A stretch of DNA of 64,000 bases from Desulfovibrio aminophilus. GTDB taxonomy: Bacteria > Desulfobacterota > Desulfovibrionia > Desulfovibrionales > Desulfovibrionaceae. The stretch lies in contig NZ_JAMHGA010000034.1 of assembly GCF_023660105.1 (NCBI RefSeq), positions 62,001 through 126,000 on the forward strand, written 5' to 3'. The position numbers and the translations under genes were made by a program. Shown in pieces: positions 17,118 through 29,056 of the stretch. Below the pieces are notes generated by a model. It did no database searches. It was not told where the DNA came from and saw only the letters and a program-made list of their open reading frames with translations. Numbering within the stretch: the first letter of the stretch is position 1; every line of letters starts with the position of its first letter.

Positions 17118-17561
17118 AACGATAACCGTCTGATTTTTCTGCTATCTTTCTTGGAAGGTGACGCGGCGCTGCTCCTCTGGTCCGCGCCTGCGGCCCGATG
17201 ATCCGGCCGATGTCCAAATCTTCTTCATCGCCTTTGTATCTAGAATTTTTCTTGATAATTTCAAGAGTTGACGCTGCTGGGGCGGCGTTGAGCCGGGCTG
17301 CGCAGCATGAACCTGCCGGATTGCGCGAACGAGTCCGGGAAGCCGCGTCCGGAAAAGATCGGCGATTTTGCGAGATTATTATATATAAAAATAACGAGTT
17401 ATGGATAAGCCGAGGCCCGCCGAGGCTTGCTGGGCCGGAGGGGGCGGAACGTCGTTCCGGACCACGGGAATGCGGCAAGGATTCCTGCTCTGCGATGGGA
17501 ATGGGCTGGATTCATTTGTTTCTTGCCTCCACGGGGCGCCCTGCCGGACACCGGGCAAAGG
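17118..17561. other. Intergenic region without recognised features
   Basis: About 440 bases between the amidase stop and the terminator of the acyl-CoA ligase gene. It has a pronounced AT-rich patch at about 17375-17405, unusual for this GC-rich window, and another near 17215-17265. Short open frames here lack ribosome sites and family character. No RNA gene or transposon end was seen. Confidence 0.5.
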
Positions 17562-17585
17562 AAAAGGCCGGGATGGCCCGGCCTT
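17562..17585 (-). terminator. Intrinsic terminator of the acyl-CoA ligase gene
   Basis: Read on the minus strand, AAGGCCGGG pairs with CCCGGCCTT across a 4-base loop and runs into TTTTCC. It lies about 40 bases past the stop of the ligase gene at 17625. Confidence 0.8.
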
Positions 17586-17624
17586 GTGGACGTGATCGTG
17601 GGGTGCGGCCAGGGCCGCCCGGGT

Positions 17625-19349
<1,725 letters not shown>

Positions 19350-19382
19350 GGTTTCCTCGTGAGTGGGGAAGAATGGGGGCCG

Positions 19383-19411
19383 AGTATAGGGAGGAAGGCA
19401 CTTCCTGGCAA
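19383..19411 (-). promoter_or_regulatory. Sigma-70 promoter of the acyl-CoA ligase gene
   Basis: On the minus strand TTGCCA (19411-19406) is followed after exactly 17 bases by TATACT (19388-19383). The predicted start lies about 27 bases before the ATG at 19349. Confidence 0.7.
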
Positions 19412-19698
19412 GGTGTGCGCGCTCACTTTCATAAATCGCCGTGGTTTTCCAATGGATTGCGGCGGAAAAAGCCGGAGCGGGAAAACCCTGCCGCCGGATT
19501 CGGTCCTGGGATTAAAGAAAAGTGTCAAAACAGCCGATGTTTCATTGTGTGGGCGAATGAATGAACCGTCCGGACCAGGGGCCGTTGGAACTGGCGTAGA
19601 AAAAAGTTCTTTAAATTCAAAGAGTGGTGAAAAGAGCCCCAGGACGTTTTTACCGCTGGACCGGAACTTGCTATGGAAACTCTGCCGGGGAATGATCG
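19412..19698. other. Divergent intergenic region
   Basis: This stretch between the two divergent promoters has moderate AT content in its second half (19500-19640). I see no gene or structured RNA in it. Confidence 0.45.
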
Positions 19699-19728
19699 TT
19701 GACTGAATGAACAGCTGCCCGGTATACC
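19699..19728 (+). promoter_or_regulatory. Sigma-70 promoter for the regulator/NeuB operon
   Basis: TTGACT (19699-19704) is followed after 18 bases by TATACC (19723-19728), giving a leader of about 25 bases before the ATG at 19760. Confidence 0.6.
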
Positions 19729-19759
19729 CTGAAAAGTTGAATTCGGATGGACGTTTCTC

Positions 19760-20383
19760 ATGAATCAGATGCCGCTCGCTGATGGAAAGTACCTGAAACC
19801 CAGCAAGGAGACCCGGGTCCTGGCGATCCTCGACTCCCTGGCCTCGGAGAGCGATCTCTCGCAGTACGAGCTGGGGCGCAGGCTCAAGCTTTCCGGCGCG
19901 ATGATCAACCAGTACCTGAACAGTCTCCAGTCCGAGCGGCTGGTGGAGTTCCTGCCGGTCAACGGCAAGAGCTTCCGCTACGTGCTCACGCCCGACGGCG
20001 ACGCCGTGCGGCGGCGCATGTTCTCGGACTATTCCTCGGAAACCATTCGTCTGTACTCCACGGTGAAGTCCTTCATCCAGAACCGCCTGCGCGGGCTCAA
20101 GACGCGCGGCGTCAAGCGGCTGGCCCTGTTCGGGGCCTCCGAGACCTGCGAAGTGGTGCTCTCGGCCCTGCGCGAGAGCGACTTCACCGTGGTGGCGCTT
20201 CTCGACAACGATTCAGCCAAGCACGGCCGCAATTTCCACGGCCACGTGGTGGCGCACCCCCAGGTGCTCGAATCGCTGCGCTGCGACGCCGTGGTCGTCA
20301 CCTCCTTCGGCAAGCAGGACGAGATATACGAGCAACTCAAGCCCCTCTGCGAGAGCCGGGGGATCGACATCATGAGATTCTGA
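19760..20383 (+). CDS. Winged-helix regulator with C-terminal Rossmann-like domain
   Basis: A 207-residue protein. Residues 15-75 form a MarR-like winged helix (SQYELGRRLKLSGAMINQYL, then the wing SFRYVLTPDG). Residues 108-207 form a nucleotide-binding-like Rossmann domain (VKRLALFGASETCEVVLSAL and VVALLDNDSAKHG) resembling the sugar-nucleotide-linked domains found near surface-sugar genes. It sits one base upstream of the NeuB-family gene and probably regulates, or senses a metabolite of, nonulosonic acid or glycan synthesis. DNA-binding regulator is a confident call; the ligand is unknown. Confidence 0.72.
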   Translation: MNQMPLADGKYLKPSKETRVLAILDSLASESDLSQYELGRRLKLSGAMINQYLNSLQSERLVEFLPVNGKSFRYVLTPDGDAVRRRMFSDYSSETIRLYSTVKSFIQNRLRGLKTRGVKRLALFGASETCEVVLSALRESDFTVVALLDNDSAKHGRNFHGHVVAHPQVLESLRCDAVVVTSFGKQDEIYEQLKPLCESRGIDIMRF

Positions 20384-20384
20384 C

Positions 20385-21479
20385 ATGAACAGAAACCAGC
20401 GGTCCATCACCCTGCGTTCCGGTGCGAAGATCGGTCCCGGCCAGCCCTGTTTCGTCGTGGCCGAGGTCGGCAACAACCACCAGGGCGAGTTCGAACTCGC
20501 CAAGCGCATGATCGAGGAGGCCGCCAAGGCCGGAGTGCAGGCCGTCAAGTTCCAGAAGCGGGACGTGGAGGCCCTGCTCACCCGCGCCGGGCGCGAGGCC
20601 GCCTACACGGGCCGCAACAGCTTCGGAGCGACCTACGGCGAGCACCGCGAGGCCCTGGAGCTGTCCATGGAGCAGATGGCCGACCTGAAGGCTTACACCG
20701 AGTCCCTGGGACTCGTCTTCTTCGCCTCCTGCTGGGACGAGCCCAGCCTGCGCGGCATCCTGGAACTGGACGTGGAGCTGCTCAAGATCTGCTCCGCGGA
20801 CCTGGTCAACGTGCCGCTCCTGCGCCGCTCCGCCGAGGCCGGGGTGCCGATCATCCTCTCCACGGGCATGAGCGCCTTCGAGGACATCGACATCGCCATG
20901 GCCGAGCTGCGCCGCTCCCATGACGAGATCATCCTCCTGCACTGCAACAGCACCTATCCCTGCCCGGAGGAGTGCATCGGCCTGCCGGTCATGGACAGCC
21001 TGCGCGAGCGCTACGGCGTGCCCGTGGGCTATTCCGGCCACGAGCGCGGCATCGCCCCCAGCGTGGCCTCCGTGGCCCTGGGCGCCTGCGTGGTGGAGCG
21101 CCACTTCACCCTGGACAAGACCATGAAGGGCACCGACCACCAGGCCTCCCTGGAGCCCGCCGAACTGGCCCAGATGGTCTCCATGATCCGCGAGGTGGAG
21201 CGGGCCGTGGTCATCAAGGGCAAGAAGGTCTTCCCCGAGGAGCAGGGCGCGGCCAAGAAGCTGCGCAAGAGCATCGTCTTCTCGCGCGACCTGCCCGCCG
21301 GGCACGTGCTCACCGAGGCCGACCTGACCACCCGCAGCCCCTGGGTGGGCATCTCGCCCGTGCATTGGGACGAGGTCCTGGGCGCGACGCTCAAGCGGCC
21401 GGTGAAGCACGAGGAGCCCCTGCAGTGGGACATCCTCTCCCTGATCCCGGCCGTGGGCAGCAACGTGGCCACCTCCTGA
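20385..21479 (+). CDS. NeuB/PseI-family nonulosonic acid synthase
   Basis: A 364-residue TIM-barrel enzyme plus C-terminal SAF (antifreeze-like) domain. The motif FVVAEVGNNHQGEFELAKRM and the barrel segments GVQAVKFQKRD, LLHCNSTYPCPEE and GYSGHERGI are those of N-acetylneuraminate, legionaminate and pseudaminate synthases, which condense phosphoenolpyruvate with an amino sugar. SAF features (SIVFSRDLPAGHVLTEADL) begin near residue 290. No other nonulosonate genes lie next to it, so the product may be another 2-keto-3-deoxy acid. It is in an operon with the upstream regulator. Confidence 0.85.
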   Translation: MNRNQRSITLRSGAKIGPGQPCFVVAEVGNNHQGEFELAKRMIEEAAKAGVQAVKFQKRDVEALLTRAGREAAYTGRNSFGATYGEHREALELSMEQMADLKAYTESLGLVFFASCWDEPSLRGILELDVELLKICSADLVNVPLLRRSAEAGVPIILSTGMSAFEDIDIAMAELRRSHDEIILLHCNSTYPCPEECIGLPVMDSLRERYGVPVGYSGHERGIAPSVASVALGACVVERHFTLDKTMKGTDHQASLEPAELAQMVSMIREVERAVVIKGKKVFPEEQGAAKKLRKSIVFSRDLPAGHVLTEADLTTRSPWVGISPVHWDEVLGATLKRPVKHEEPLQWDILSLIPAVGSNVATS

Positions 21480-21537
21480 GGGAGTTGCCTTTCCTGCCGT
21501 CTTGGCCGATGAAGCGGGGAAAATCGAGGAGCCCCGC

Positions 21538-21924
21538 GTGAAACCGCTCACCCTGTCCCTGGCGCCCGGCCGCCTGGCCGTCTGCCGCCTGCCCGAGGAT
21601 TCCTCCCCGGCCGAGGTCGCCGCCGCTCTCGGCCCGGGCTTCTGGGCCCTGGTCCGCACCCCCGCCGAGCTTTCCCTGGTCTGTCCCGAGGACTCCGCCC
21701 CGGCCGCCGCGTCCGCGGAGACGGGCTGGCGCGCTCTGGAAGTCCAGGGCCCCCTGGACTTCGGCCTGACCGGCGTCCTGGCCTCCCTGGCCGCGCCCCT
21801 GGCCGAGGCCGGGGTGAGCATCTTCGCCGTGTCCACCTTCGACACGGACTACGTCCTGGTGCGGGAATCCGCCCTGGAGACGGCCCAGGACGCCCTGACC
21901 CGGGCCGGGCACCGCTTCAGATAA
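21538..21924 (+). CDS. Small ACT-like domain protein
   Basis: A 128-residue protein from a GTG with GAGGA at 21526-21530; a TTG 12 codons earlier is possible but has no ribosome site. The C-terminal half (LDFGLTGVLASLAAPLAEAGVSIFAVSTFDTDYVLV) is the ACT/CASTOR-type fold that binds amino acids. This matches the standalone ACT-domain family of about 130 residues. It follows the NeuB-family gene by 58 bases and may be its distal operon partner. The ligand is unknown. Confidence 0.75.
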   Translation: MKPLTLSLAPGRLAVCRLPEDSSPAEVAAALGPGFWALVRTPAELSLVCPEDSAPAAASAETGWRALEVQGPLDFGLTGVLASLAAPLAEAGVSIFAVSTFDTDYVLVRESALETAQDALTRAGHRFR

Positions 21925-21985
21925 TAAATGCCTTCGCCGGAGAGGCGGCTATAGTGGATCCAAACCAGACACGCGGGAGCGCAGC

Positions 21986-22933
21986 ATGGCCGCCACGGAC
22001 ACGGGCATCCTCCTGGAGACCGGGACCAACGAGCTGGAGATCATCGAGTTCTTCGTGGACGAGTCCACGCCGGACGGGCCGTCGCGGCATCATTTCGGTG
22101 TGAACGTGGCCAAGGTCCTGGAGGTGGTCGAGGCCCCGGAAGGCCTGGCCCCGTCCCCGGCCGCCAGCCATCCGAGCTTCCTCGGAGCCGTTCCCCTGCG
22201 CGATCTCATCCTGCCCGTGGTGGACCTGGCCGTCTGGCTGGGCATGGAGCGGCAGCCGACCCGCAACGAGCCGATCATCGTCACCGAGTTCAACAACACC
22301 ATCACCGGTTTTCTCGTCTCCGGCGTGACCATGATCCACCGCGTCAACTGGACCGACGTGGAGCCGCCCAGCCATTTCGTGGCCAACATGCACGGCAACT
22401 GCATCACCGGCACCCTGGACATGGACGGCCACTTCGCCCTGCTCCTCGACCTGGAGTTGGCCCTGGCCGAGCTGGACAAGACCTACGCGGCCCAGGATCA
22501 GGCCGACATCCCCCGGGCCGAGGAGCGCTTCCGGGCCCTGGTGGCCGACGACTCCACCTCCGTGCGCCAGCTCCTGCGCCAGAATTTCGAGACCGCCAAC
22601 TTCGAGGTGCGGGTGGTCAACGACGGCCAGGAGGCCTGGGAGGCCCTGGCGGCCATCCGCGACCAGGCCCGGAGCGAGGGGCGGCCGGTGTCGGACTTTC
22701 TGGACGTGCTCGTCTCCGACGTGGAGATGCCCCGCCTGGACGGCTACACCCTGACCCGCCGCGTCAAGGAGGACAAGGACCTGTCCGGGCTGCCGGTGGT
22801 CCTCTTCTCCTCGCTCATCTCCAAGGGCCTGCGCCACAAGGGCGAGGCGGTCAAGGCCGACGATCAGGTCACCAAGCCGGAGTTCGCCATGCTCACCGAG
22901 CGGGTGCTGGCGGTGATCCGCGCCCGGCGCTGA
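21986..22933 (+). CDS. cheV: Chemotaxis adaptor CheV (CheW-REC fusion)
   Basis: A 315-residue protein with an N-terminal CheW domain (residues 1-165, with FGVNVAKVLEVVEAP and LILPVVDLAVWLG) and a C-terminal receiver domain (about 180-312) with the phosphoacceptor aspartate in VSDVEMPRLDG. CheV couples chemoreceptors to the kinase CheA and tunes adaptation through receiver phosphorylation. CGGGAG lies before the ATG. No other chemotaxis genes are adjacent. Confidence 0.93.
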   Translation: MAATDTGILLETGTNELEIIEFFVDESTPDGPSRHHFGVNVAKVLEVVEAPEGLAPSPAASHPSFLGAVPLRDLILPVVDLAVWLGMERQPTRNEPIIVTEFNNTITGFLVSGVTMIHRVNWTDVEPPSHFVANMHGNCITGTLDMDGHFALLLDLELALAELDKTYAAQDQADIPRAEERFRALVADDSTSVRQLLRQNFETANFEVRVVNDGQEAWEALAAIRDQARSEGRPVSDFLDVLVSDVEMPRLDGYTLTRRVKEDKDLSGLPVVLFSSLISKGLRHKGEAVKADDQVTKPEFAMLTERVLAVIRARR

Positions 22934-23146
22934 CCGGGCCTTCCGGCGATCCTGCCGCCTTTTCAGGCCCCCCGGTCTTGCCAGCCTCCCCCCGGTGTCT
23001 GGTATGATGCCTTCCAGGCAGGGCGTTTTTTCCCGCAAAATCGCGCCGACGGTCCTGGCTTCATTTGTTCGTGTAGATTGCAATATATCGTTTTTCCTTG
23101 AAAAGGATTGTTTCTCCAAGGGAAGTTTCGCGACCCTCTTGTCGGA

Positions 23147-23184
23147 GGATGGGAAAGAGCGTAAGCAGCGCTTCGCGCCCATCC
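23147..23184 (+). other. Hairpin upstream of the small secreted protein gene
   Basis: GGATGGG (23147-23153) pairs with CCCATCC (23178-23184), and the intervening 24 bases can form a smaller AAGC/GCTT hairpin. It ends 20 bases before the next ATG and has no T-tract; it could be a leader structure. The flanking region 22990-23130 is AT-richer than its surroundings. Confidence 0.35.
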
Positions 23185-23204
23185 CCTGCGGATGAGCCCA
23201 CCCT

Positions 23205-23489
23205 ATGAGAACCACAGCCCTCGTCCTGCTCCTCCTGCTCGTCGCCCTTTGCCGGGGGGCCGGGGCGTGGTGTCTCCAGCCCGACGACACGCCGCCCGCC
23301 TGCACGGACCAGAGCGTGAACCGCGAGTTCACCTCCGAAGAGGAATACAACGCCTGCCGCGCCGAGGTGGAGCGCTACGTGAAGCGCATGCAGGACTGGT
23401 CCGCCTGCGTGCGGGACGAGTCCCTGACACGCTCCAACGAAGTCATCGAGAAGTTCAACTGCAAGGTGCGGGGCGAGTACTGCCCCTGA
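23205..23489 (+). CDS. Small secreted cysteine-rich protein, function unknown
   Basis: A 94-residue protein with a clear Sec signal peptide (MRTTALVLLLLLVALCRGAGA) and a mature part of about 73 residues carrying six cysteines, consistent with a disulfide-stabilised periplasmic protein. I do not recognise the family. It is flanked downstream by the groEL terminator, which reads the other way. No operon partner is evident. Confidence 0.65.
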   Translation: MRTTALVLLLLLVALCRGAGAWCLQPDDTPPACTDQSVNREFTSEEEYNACRAEVERYVKRMQDWSACVRDESLTRSNEVIEKFNCKVRGEYCP

Positions 23490-23512
23490 CCTCCCGTCCG
23501 TCCCGGAGCACG

Positions 23513-23542
23513 AAAAAAGGCCGGGCGCGAGCGCCCGGCCTT
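23513..23542 (-). terminator. Intrinsic terminator of groES-groEL
   Basis: On the minus strand an 11-12 bp stem (AAGGCCGGGCGC with GCGCCCGGCCTT) is followed by six T residues. It lies 27 bases after the groEL stop and may also serve the small secreted gene on the plus strand, where the T-tract is poorer. Confidence 0.85.
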
Positions 23543-23568
23543 GATTTCGGCGGCGGTGCGGCCGCCGT

Positions 23569-25179
<1,611 letters not shown>

Positions 25180-25455
25180 CTACTTCTCGATCACGGCGAG
25201 GATGTCCTCCTCGCGCAGGATGACCAGTTCCTTGCCGTCGACCTTGAATTCGTTGCCCGCGTATTTGCCGATCAGGACCATGTCGCCCTTCTTCACGGTC
25301 ATCTTGGCCTTGCCCTTGCCGGGGCCGACGGCCACGACCTTGGCCTGCATGGGCTTTTCCTTGGCGGTGTCGGGGATGATGATGCCGCCCTTGGTCTTCT
25401 CCTCGCCTTCCAGGCGCTGAACGAGCACGCGGTCGTGAAGCGGTTTCAGAGACAT
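25180..25455 (-). CDS. groES: Co-chaperonin GroES
   Basis: A 91-residue Hsp10 starting [19 protein letters not shown], with the mobile loop ([17 protein letters not shown]) that docks on GroEL. It has a strong ribosome site, AAGGAGG, before the ATG. No CIRCE inverted repeat for HrcA control was found in the 105 bases upstream; a sigma-70 promoter is present instead. Confidence 0.98.
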   Translation of the reverse strand: MSLKPLHDRVLVQRLEGEEKTKGGIIIPDTAKEKPMQAKVVAVGPGKGKAKMTVKKGDMVLIGKYAGNEFKVDGKELVILREEDILAVIEK

Positions 25456-25521
25456 GTTTCCTCCTTATGGCAGATGACGAATTTTTGTTCTGACGATCGG
25501 CCGAACGGCCGGACCGGGTGG

Positions 25522-25549
25522 AAGGTAAACAGTGGGGGCCGGTTGTCAA
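25522..25549 (-). promoter_or_regulatory. Promoter of groES-groEL
   Basis: On the minus strand TTGACA (25549-25544) is followed after 16 to 17 bases by TACCTT (25527-25522), about 60 bases before the groES start. The -35 is perfect and the -10 weak. Confidence 0.5.
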
Positions 25550-25583
25550 TAGCGGCGGGTGGAAATTTTCCCCGCCGCGCGGT

Positions 25584-26171
25584 TCAATTCGCGACCCGGC
25601 GCGCGCCGATGTAGCGGCCGACCCAATAAGGCTGGAGAAAGGACTCCTCGCGCACCCGGTCGCCCCGGTTGGGGCTGTGGATGAAGGTGCCCGGCCCGGT
25701 GACGATGCCCACGTGCAGGCCCTGGTTGCGGCGGCGGATGCGGAAGAAGACGAGGTCCCCGGGCTTGAGCGACTCGATGCCCACGGGCTTGCCCACCTCG
25801 AATTGCTCCACCGAGGAGCGGGGGAGGTCCAGGCCGTGCTGCTCGAAGACCCAGCGGGTGAAGCCGGAGCAGTCGAAGCCGGACTGGGGCGCGATGCCCC
25901 CGTATCTGTAGCGGGTGCCCATCATGGTCCGGGCCGTGGAGACGAGTTCCGTGCCCGGGGTCGGCGTGGCGGACGCCTTGCGGGCGCTGTCCGGGGGCGG
26001 GCAGGGCGCCGTGGCCGTTGGCTTGCAGACCGGGGCCGGGGGATAGGCGCGCATGGGCTCCAGACCGGAGCAGCCCGCGAGCAGCAGGGCCGCCAGGGGC
26101 AGGATCAGGAACAGGAATCCGGCGCGGGCCTGCTCGCGCCGCTCGCGGGAACGGAACGGGAAATGCGCCAA
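25584..26171 (-). CDS. NlpC/P60-family cell-wall peptidase lipoprotein
   Basis: A 195-residue protein. A TTG start at 26171 with GAGG five bases upstream gives a signal peptide ending in the lipobox LLLAGC. The NlpC/P60 domain is C-terminal, with catalytic cysteine in FDCSGFTRWVF, the histidine in HVGIVTGPG and a third site in FIHSPNRG. Such enzymes cut peptide stems of peptidoglycan in the periplasm. A longer reading upstream overlaps the BON-domain gene and is rejected. It follows that gene by 17 bases and is probably co-transcribed. Confidence 0.85.
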   Translation of the reverse strand: MAHFPFRSRERREQARAGFLFLILPLAALLLAGCSGLEPMRAYPPAPVCKPTATAPCPPPDSARKASATPTPGTELVSTARTMMGTRYRYGGIAPQSGFDCSGFTRWVFEQHGLDLPRSSVEQFEVGKPVGIESLKPGDLVFFRIRRRNQGLHVGIVTGPGTFIHSPNRGDRVREESFLQPYWVGRYIGARRVAN

Positions 26172-26188
26172 CGACGCCTCGATCCGCT

Positions 26189-26740
26189 TCAGCGCGCCAC
26201 GCGCAGGAAGGATTTCACGCTGCGCACGCCGTCCACGCCCTTGGCGTGGTTCACGGCGCGGCCGGCCTCGGCCTGGGAGCCGACGATGCCCAGGAGCACC
26301 ACGTTGCACTGGACGACCTTGGTGTTCACGTTGGTGGACTTGATGTCCCCGTCGGCGATGAGCTCCTTCTTGACCTTGGCGTAGATGAGCAGGTTGTCCG
26401 AGGTGCCGCAGAGCTCGTCGTCCTTCTTGGGCAGCATATAGGTGGTCACGCCGCGCACGCCGTCCACGGCCCGGGCGATCTGCACGCTGCGGGCGATCTG
26501 CTCCCGGGACTCGTACTCGCCCAGGATGTAGGCGTGGCCGTCGTACACGGCGGCGTCGAAGTCCATGTACTTGATGAGCTCGTCCTGGAGAAAGTCGGCC
26601 TTGATTTCGGCGGTGATGATTTCGTCGTCGGTCTGGGTGCCGATGCTCCGCTCGTCCACGGCGGCCTTGTAGGCCGTGGTGCAGCCGGCGGCGGAGAAGA
26701 GGAGCATGGCGAAGATCAGGAGCAAGAGGAGGCGCTTCAT
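26189..26740 (-). CDS. BON-domain lipoprotein (OsmY/YraP-like)
   Basis: A 183-residue lipoprotein with signal peptide and lipobox FSAAGC. It has two BON domains: one around residues 40-105 (AEIKADFLQDELIKYMDFDAA, then VDGVRGVTTYML) and one around 115-180 (IYAKVKKELIADGDIKS, then VDGVRSVKSFL). BON proteins bind phospholipid or peptidoglycan and protect the envelope under stress; the layout equals E. coli DolP. The start at 26740 has GGAGGAT upstream. Confidence 0.87.
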   Translation of the reverse strand: MKRLLLLLIFAMLLFSAAGCTTAYKAAVDERSIGTQTDDEIITAEIKADFLQDELIKYMDFDAAVYDGHAYILGEYESREQIARSVQIARAVDGVRGVTTYMLPKKDDELCGTSDNLLIYAKVKKELIADGDIKSTNVNTKVVQCNVVLLGIVGSQAEAGRAVNHAKGVDGVRSVKSFLRVAR

Positions 26741-26841
26741 GGTATCCTCCCGGATTGTTTCGGTGTTGTTCGTTTCCAGGCGGCGGTTCGCGGGCGCCAG
26801 TCTAGCCGAGGCCTTGCGGAACGGGCAAGGGAAAAATGCTT

Positions 26842-27741
26842 TCATTCCGGAAAGGCCCGCAGGGCGATCCCCAGCACCTTCTCGGGAACCACGCGGATTC
26901 CTTCCCAAAACGGCGGGCAGAGCAGGACCAGGCCGGGCAGGGCCAGCCGCCAGGCGTGCAGGCGCAGCCCGCCGGGATCGGCCTGGCCGTATTTCGGGTC
27001 GCCCACCACGGGGTGGCCCCGGGAGGCGAGCTGGACGCGGATCTGGTGCGTGCGGCCGGTGCGCAGCCGCACGGCCAGGAGGCTTTCCTCCTCGCCCACG
27101 ACGAGCGGCGCGACCTCGGCCAGGGCCTGCTTGCCGCTGCCCGCGCGCACCCGTTCCCGTCCGGGCTTCCCGGACTTCTCCAGCAGGTCCTCCAGAAGCG
27201 TGACTCCGGCATGGGGCCAGCGGCCGCGCACCCAGGCGAGGTAGGTCTTGCCCGCCAGGCCCTGGCGGAAAAGCTCGTTCAGGCGGCGCAGGGCGGTGTG
27301 GGTCTTGGCCGCCAGGAGCAGGCCGGAGGTGTCTCGGTCCAGGCGATGGGCCAGGGCCGGGGCGAAGTCCGCGCCCGCGAAGCGGGCCTTGAGCCGGGCG
27401 TCCACGGAGTCGGCGTGGCCGGTCCCGGCGTGGGAGGGCAGCCCGGCGGGTTTGGCCACCGCCAGGATTTCCTCGTCCTCGTAGATGATCTCCAACCCGC
27501 CCGTGGGGGCTGGGAGTTCCGGCGCGATCTCGCCGGGGCGGTGCGGGGGCACGCGCACGGTCTGCCCGGCCTCCACCCGGTCGAAGGGCTTGCGCCGCCC
27601 TCCGTCCACGCGCACCTGGCCGGTGCGGATCCAGCGCATGATCGCCGGGCGCGGCACGCCCTCCAGGCGGCGCTCCAGGAACTGGAGCAGCTTCTGCCCG
27701 GCCTCGGCGGGGCTCACGGACAGGTGGGCGACCTCGGGCAC
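26842..27741 (-). CDS. RluA/RluC-family pseudouridine synthase
   Basis: A 299-residue enzyme that isomerises uridine in rRNA or tRNA. It has an S4-like N-terminal RNA-binding part (residues 10-70) and the catalytic motif HRLDRDTSGLLL, whose second aspartate is the nucleophile, plus RTGRTHQIRVQLA. The start is GTG at 27741 with GAGG eight bases upstream. It follows dctM by only 10 bases, so it is likely co-transcribed with the TRAP transporter, an odd functional pairing. RluC versus RluD specificity cannot be settled here. Confidence 0.9.
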   Translation of the reverse strand: MPEVAHLSVSPAEAGQKLLQFLERRLEGVPRPAIMRWIRTGQVRVDGGRRKPFDRVEAGQTVRVPPHRPGEIAPELPAPTGGLEIIYEDEEILAVAKPAGLPSHAGTGHADSVDARLKARFAGADFAPALAHRLDRDTSGLLLAAKTHTALRRLNELFRQGLAGKTYLAWVRGRWPHAGVTLLEDLLEKSGKPGRERVRAGSGKQALAEVAPLVVGEEESLLAVRLRTGRTHQIRVQLASRGHPVVGDPKYGQADPGGLRLHAWRLALPGLVLLCPPFWEGIRVVPEKVLGIALRAFPE

Positions 27742-27751
27742 GGCGGCGTCC

Positions 27752-29056
27752 TCAGCCCACGAAGCGCGGCAGCCAGAGGGCCAGGTCCGGGACGAGCAGG
27801 AGCAGGAGCACGCAGACGAGATAGGCGGCCATGAACAGGGACACGCCGAGGAAGACCTTGGGCATGGGCACCTCCGGGGCCATGGAGGCCACGATGAAGG
27901 TGTTCACGCCCACCGGCGGGGTGATGGCCCCCATGGTGGTGACCACGGTGATGACCACGCCGAACCAGATCGGGTCGAAGCCCAGGGCCAGGGCCACGGG
28001 ATGGAAGATGGGCAGGGTCACCAGGAGCAGGGCCAGGGCGTCCATGAGCATGCCGCCCAGGGCGTAGATGGCGCAGATCACAAGCACCACCAGGGCCGGA
28101 GGGGCCTGGAGCGCGGAGACGTAGGCCGCCGCCTCGTAGGGCAGCCGGGTCACGGCCAGGAAGCGGCCCAGGATCACGGCTCCCAGGATGATGACCATGA
28201 TCATGCTGGAGACCTTGATGGTGTCGGTGACGGCCCGGAGAAAGTCCCTGACGCTCAGCCGCCGGGTTCCGGCGGAGAGCAGCAGGGCAGCGGCGGCTCC
28301 GGCGGCCCCGGCCTCGGTGGGGGTGAAGAAGCCCGCGAACAGCCCGCCCATGACCAAGCCGAACAGCGCGAGCATCTCCAGGGCGCCGGGCAGGGCGCGC
28401 AGCCGCCGGCCGAGGCTCGCGCGGGGGGCGATGGGGCCCCACTGCGGCCGCAGGCGGCAGGCCGCGGCCACCACGAGCAGGAAGAGCAGGGCCAGGAGCA
28501 TTCCGGGCAGGAGGCTGGCCCAGAACAGGCGGGCGATGGAGGCGCCGGTCTGCAGGCCGATGATGAGCAGGACCACGCTGGGCGGGATGACCACGCCCAG
28601 GGTCGAACCGGCGGCCACCGCTCCGGTGGCGAGCACGGGGCTGTACTTGTACTTGCGCATTTGGGGCAGGGCCACGGTGCTCATGGTGGCGGCCGTGGCG
28701 GTGTTCGAGCCGCAGATGGCCGCGAACCCGGCGCAGGCCAGGACAGTGGCCATGGCCAGCCCGCCCCGGATGTGGCCCATCCAGGCGTAGGCCGTGGTGT
28801 AGAGCCGCTCGTTGACCCCGGAGTAGAAGCAGATCTGGCCCATGAGGATGAACAGCGGGATCACCGTGAGGCCATAGGACGAGAAGACGTTCCAGACCTC
28901 GGTGCCGAGCATGCCCAGGGCGGCCTTGGGCCCGAGCACGGCGGCGAAGCCCGCGAAGCCCACCATGCCCATGGCGAAGCCCACGGGCAGCCGGGTGAAG
29001 AGGAAGAGTGCCAGGAGGACGGCGATGCCCGTCAGGGCCAGGGTTCCGGGTTCCAT
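27752..29056 (-). CDS. dctM: TRAP transporter large permease DctM
   Basis: A 434-residue polytopic protein with about 12 membrane segments. The family blocks PVGFAMGMVGFAGF, GSNTATAATMSTVALPQM and GVVIPPSVVLLIIGLQT are clear. DctM is the Na+-driven transport subunit of tripartite ATP-independent periplasmic transporters, which import organic acids. Its start abuts the dctQ stop, so translational coupling is expected. Confidence 0.95.
   Translation of the reverse strand: MEPGTLALTGIAVLLALFLFTRLPVGFAMGMVGFAGFAAVLGPKAALGMLGTEVWNVFSSYGLTVIPLFILMGQICFYSGVNERLYTTAYAWMGHIRGGLAMATVLACAGFAAICGSNTATAATMSTVALPQMRKYKYSPVLATGAVAAGSTLGVVIPPSVVLLIIGLQTGASIARLFWASLLPGMLLALLFLLVVAAACRLRPQWGPIAPRASLGRRLRALPGALEMLALFGLVMGGLFAGFFTPTEAGAAGAAAALLLSAGTRRLSVRDFLRAVTDTIKVSSMIMVIILGAVILGRFLAVTRLPYEAAAYVSALQAPPALVVLVICAIYALGGMLMDALALLLVTLPIFHPVALALGFDPIWFGVVITVVTTMGAITPPVGVNTFIVASMAPEVPMPKVFLGVSLFMAAYLVCVLLLLLVPDLALWLPRFVG

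Noticed and set aside
17401-17595. A 64-codon frame in the gap after the amidase
   Set aside because: No ribosome site; it runs across the terminator of the acyl-CoA ligase gene.
22995-23195. A 66-codon frame between cheV and the secreted protein gene
   Set aside because: No ribosome site, AT-rich non-coding character, and it crosses a hairpin.
25456-25560. CIRCE/HrcA site ahead of groES
   Set aside because: Searched for the TTAGCACTC inverted repeat and did not find it.
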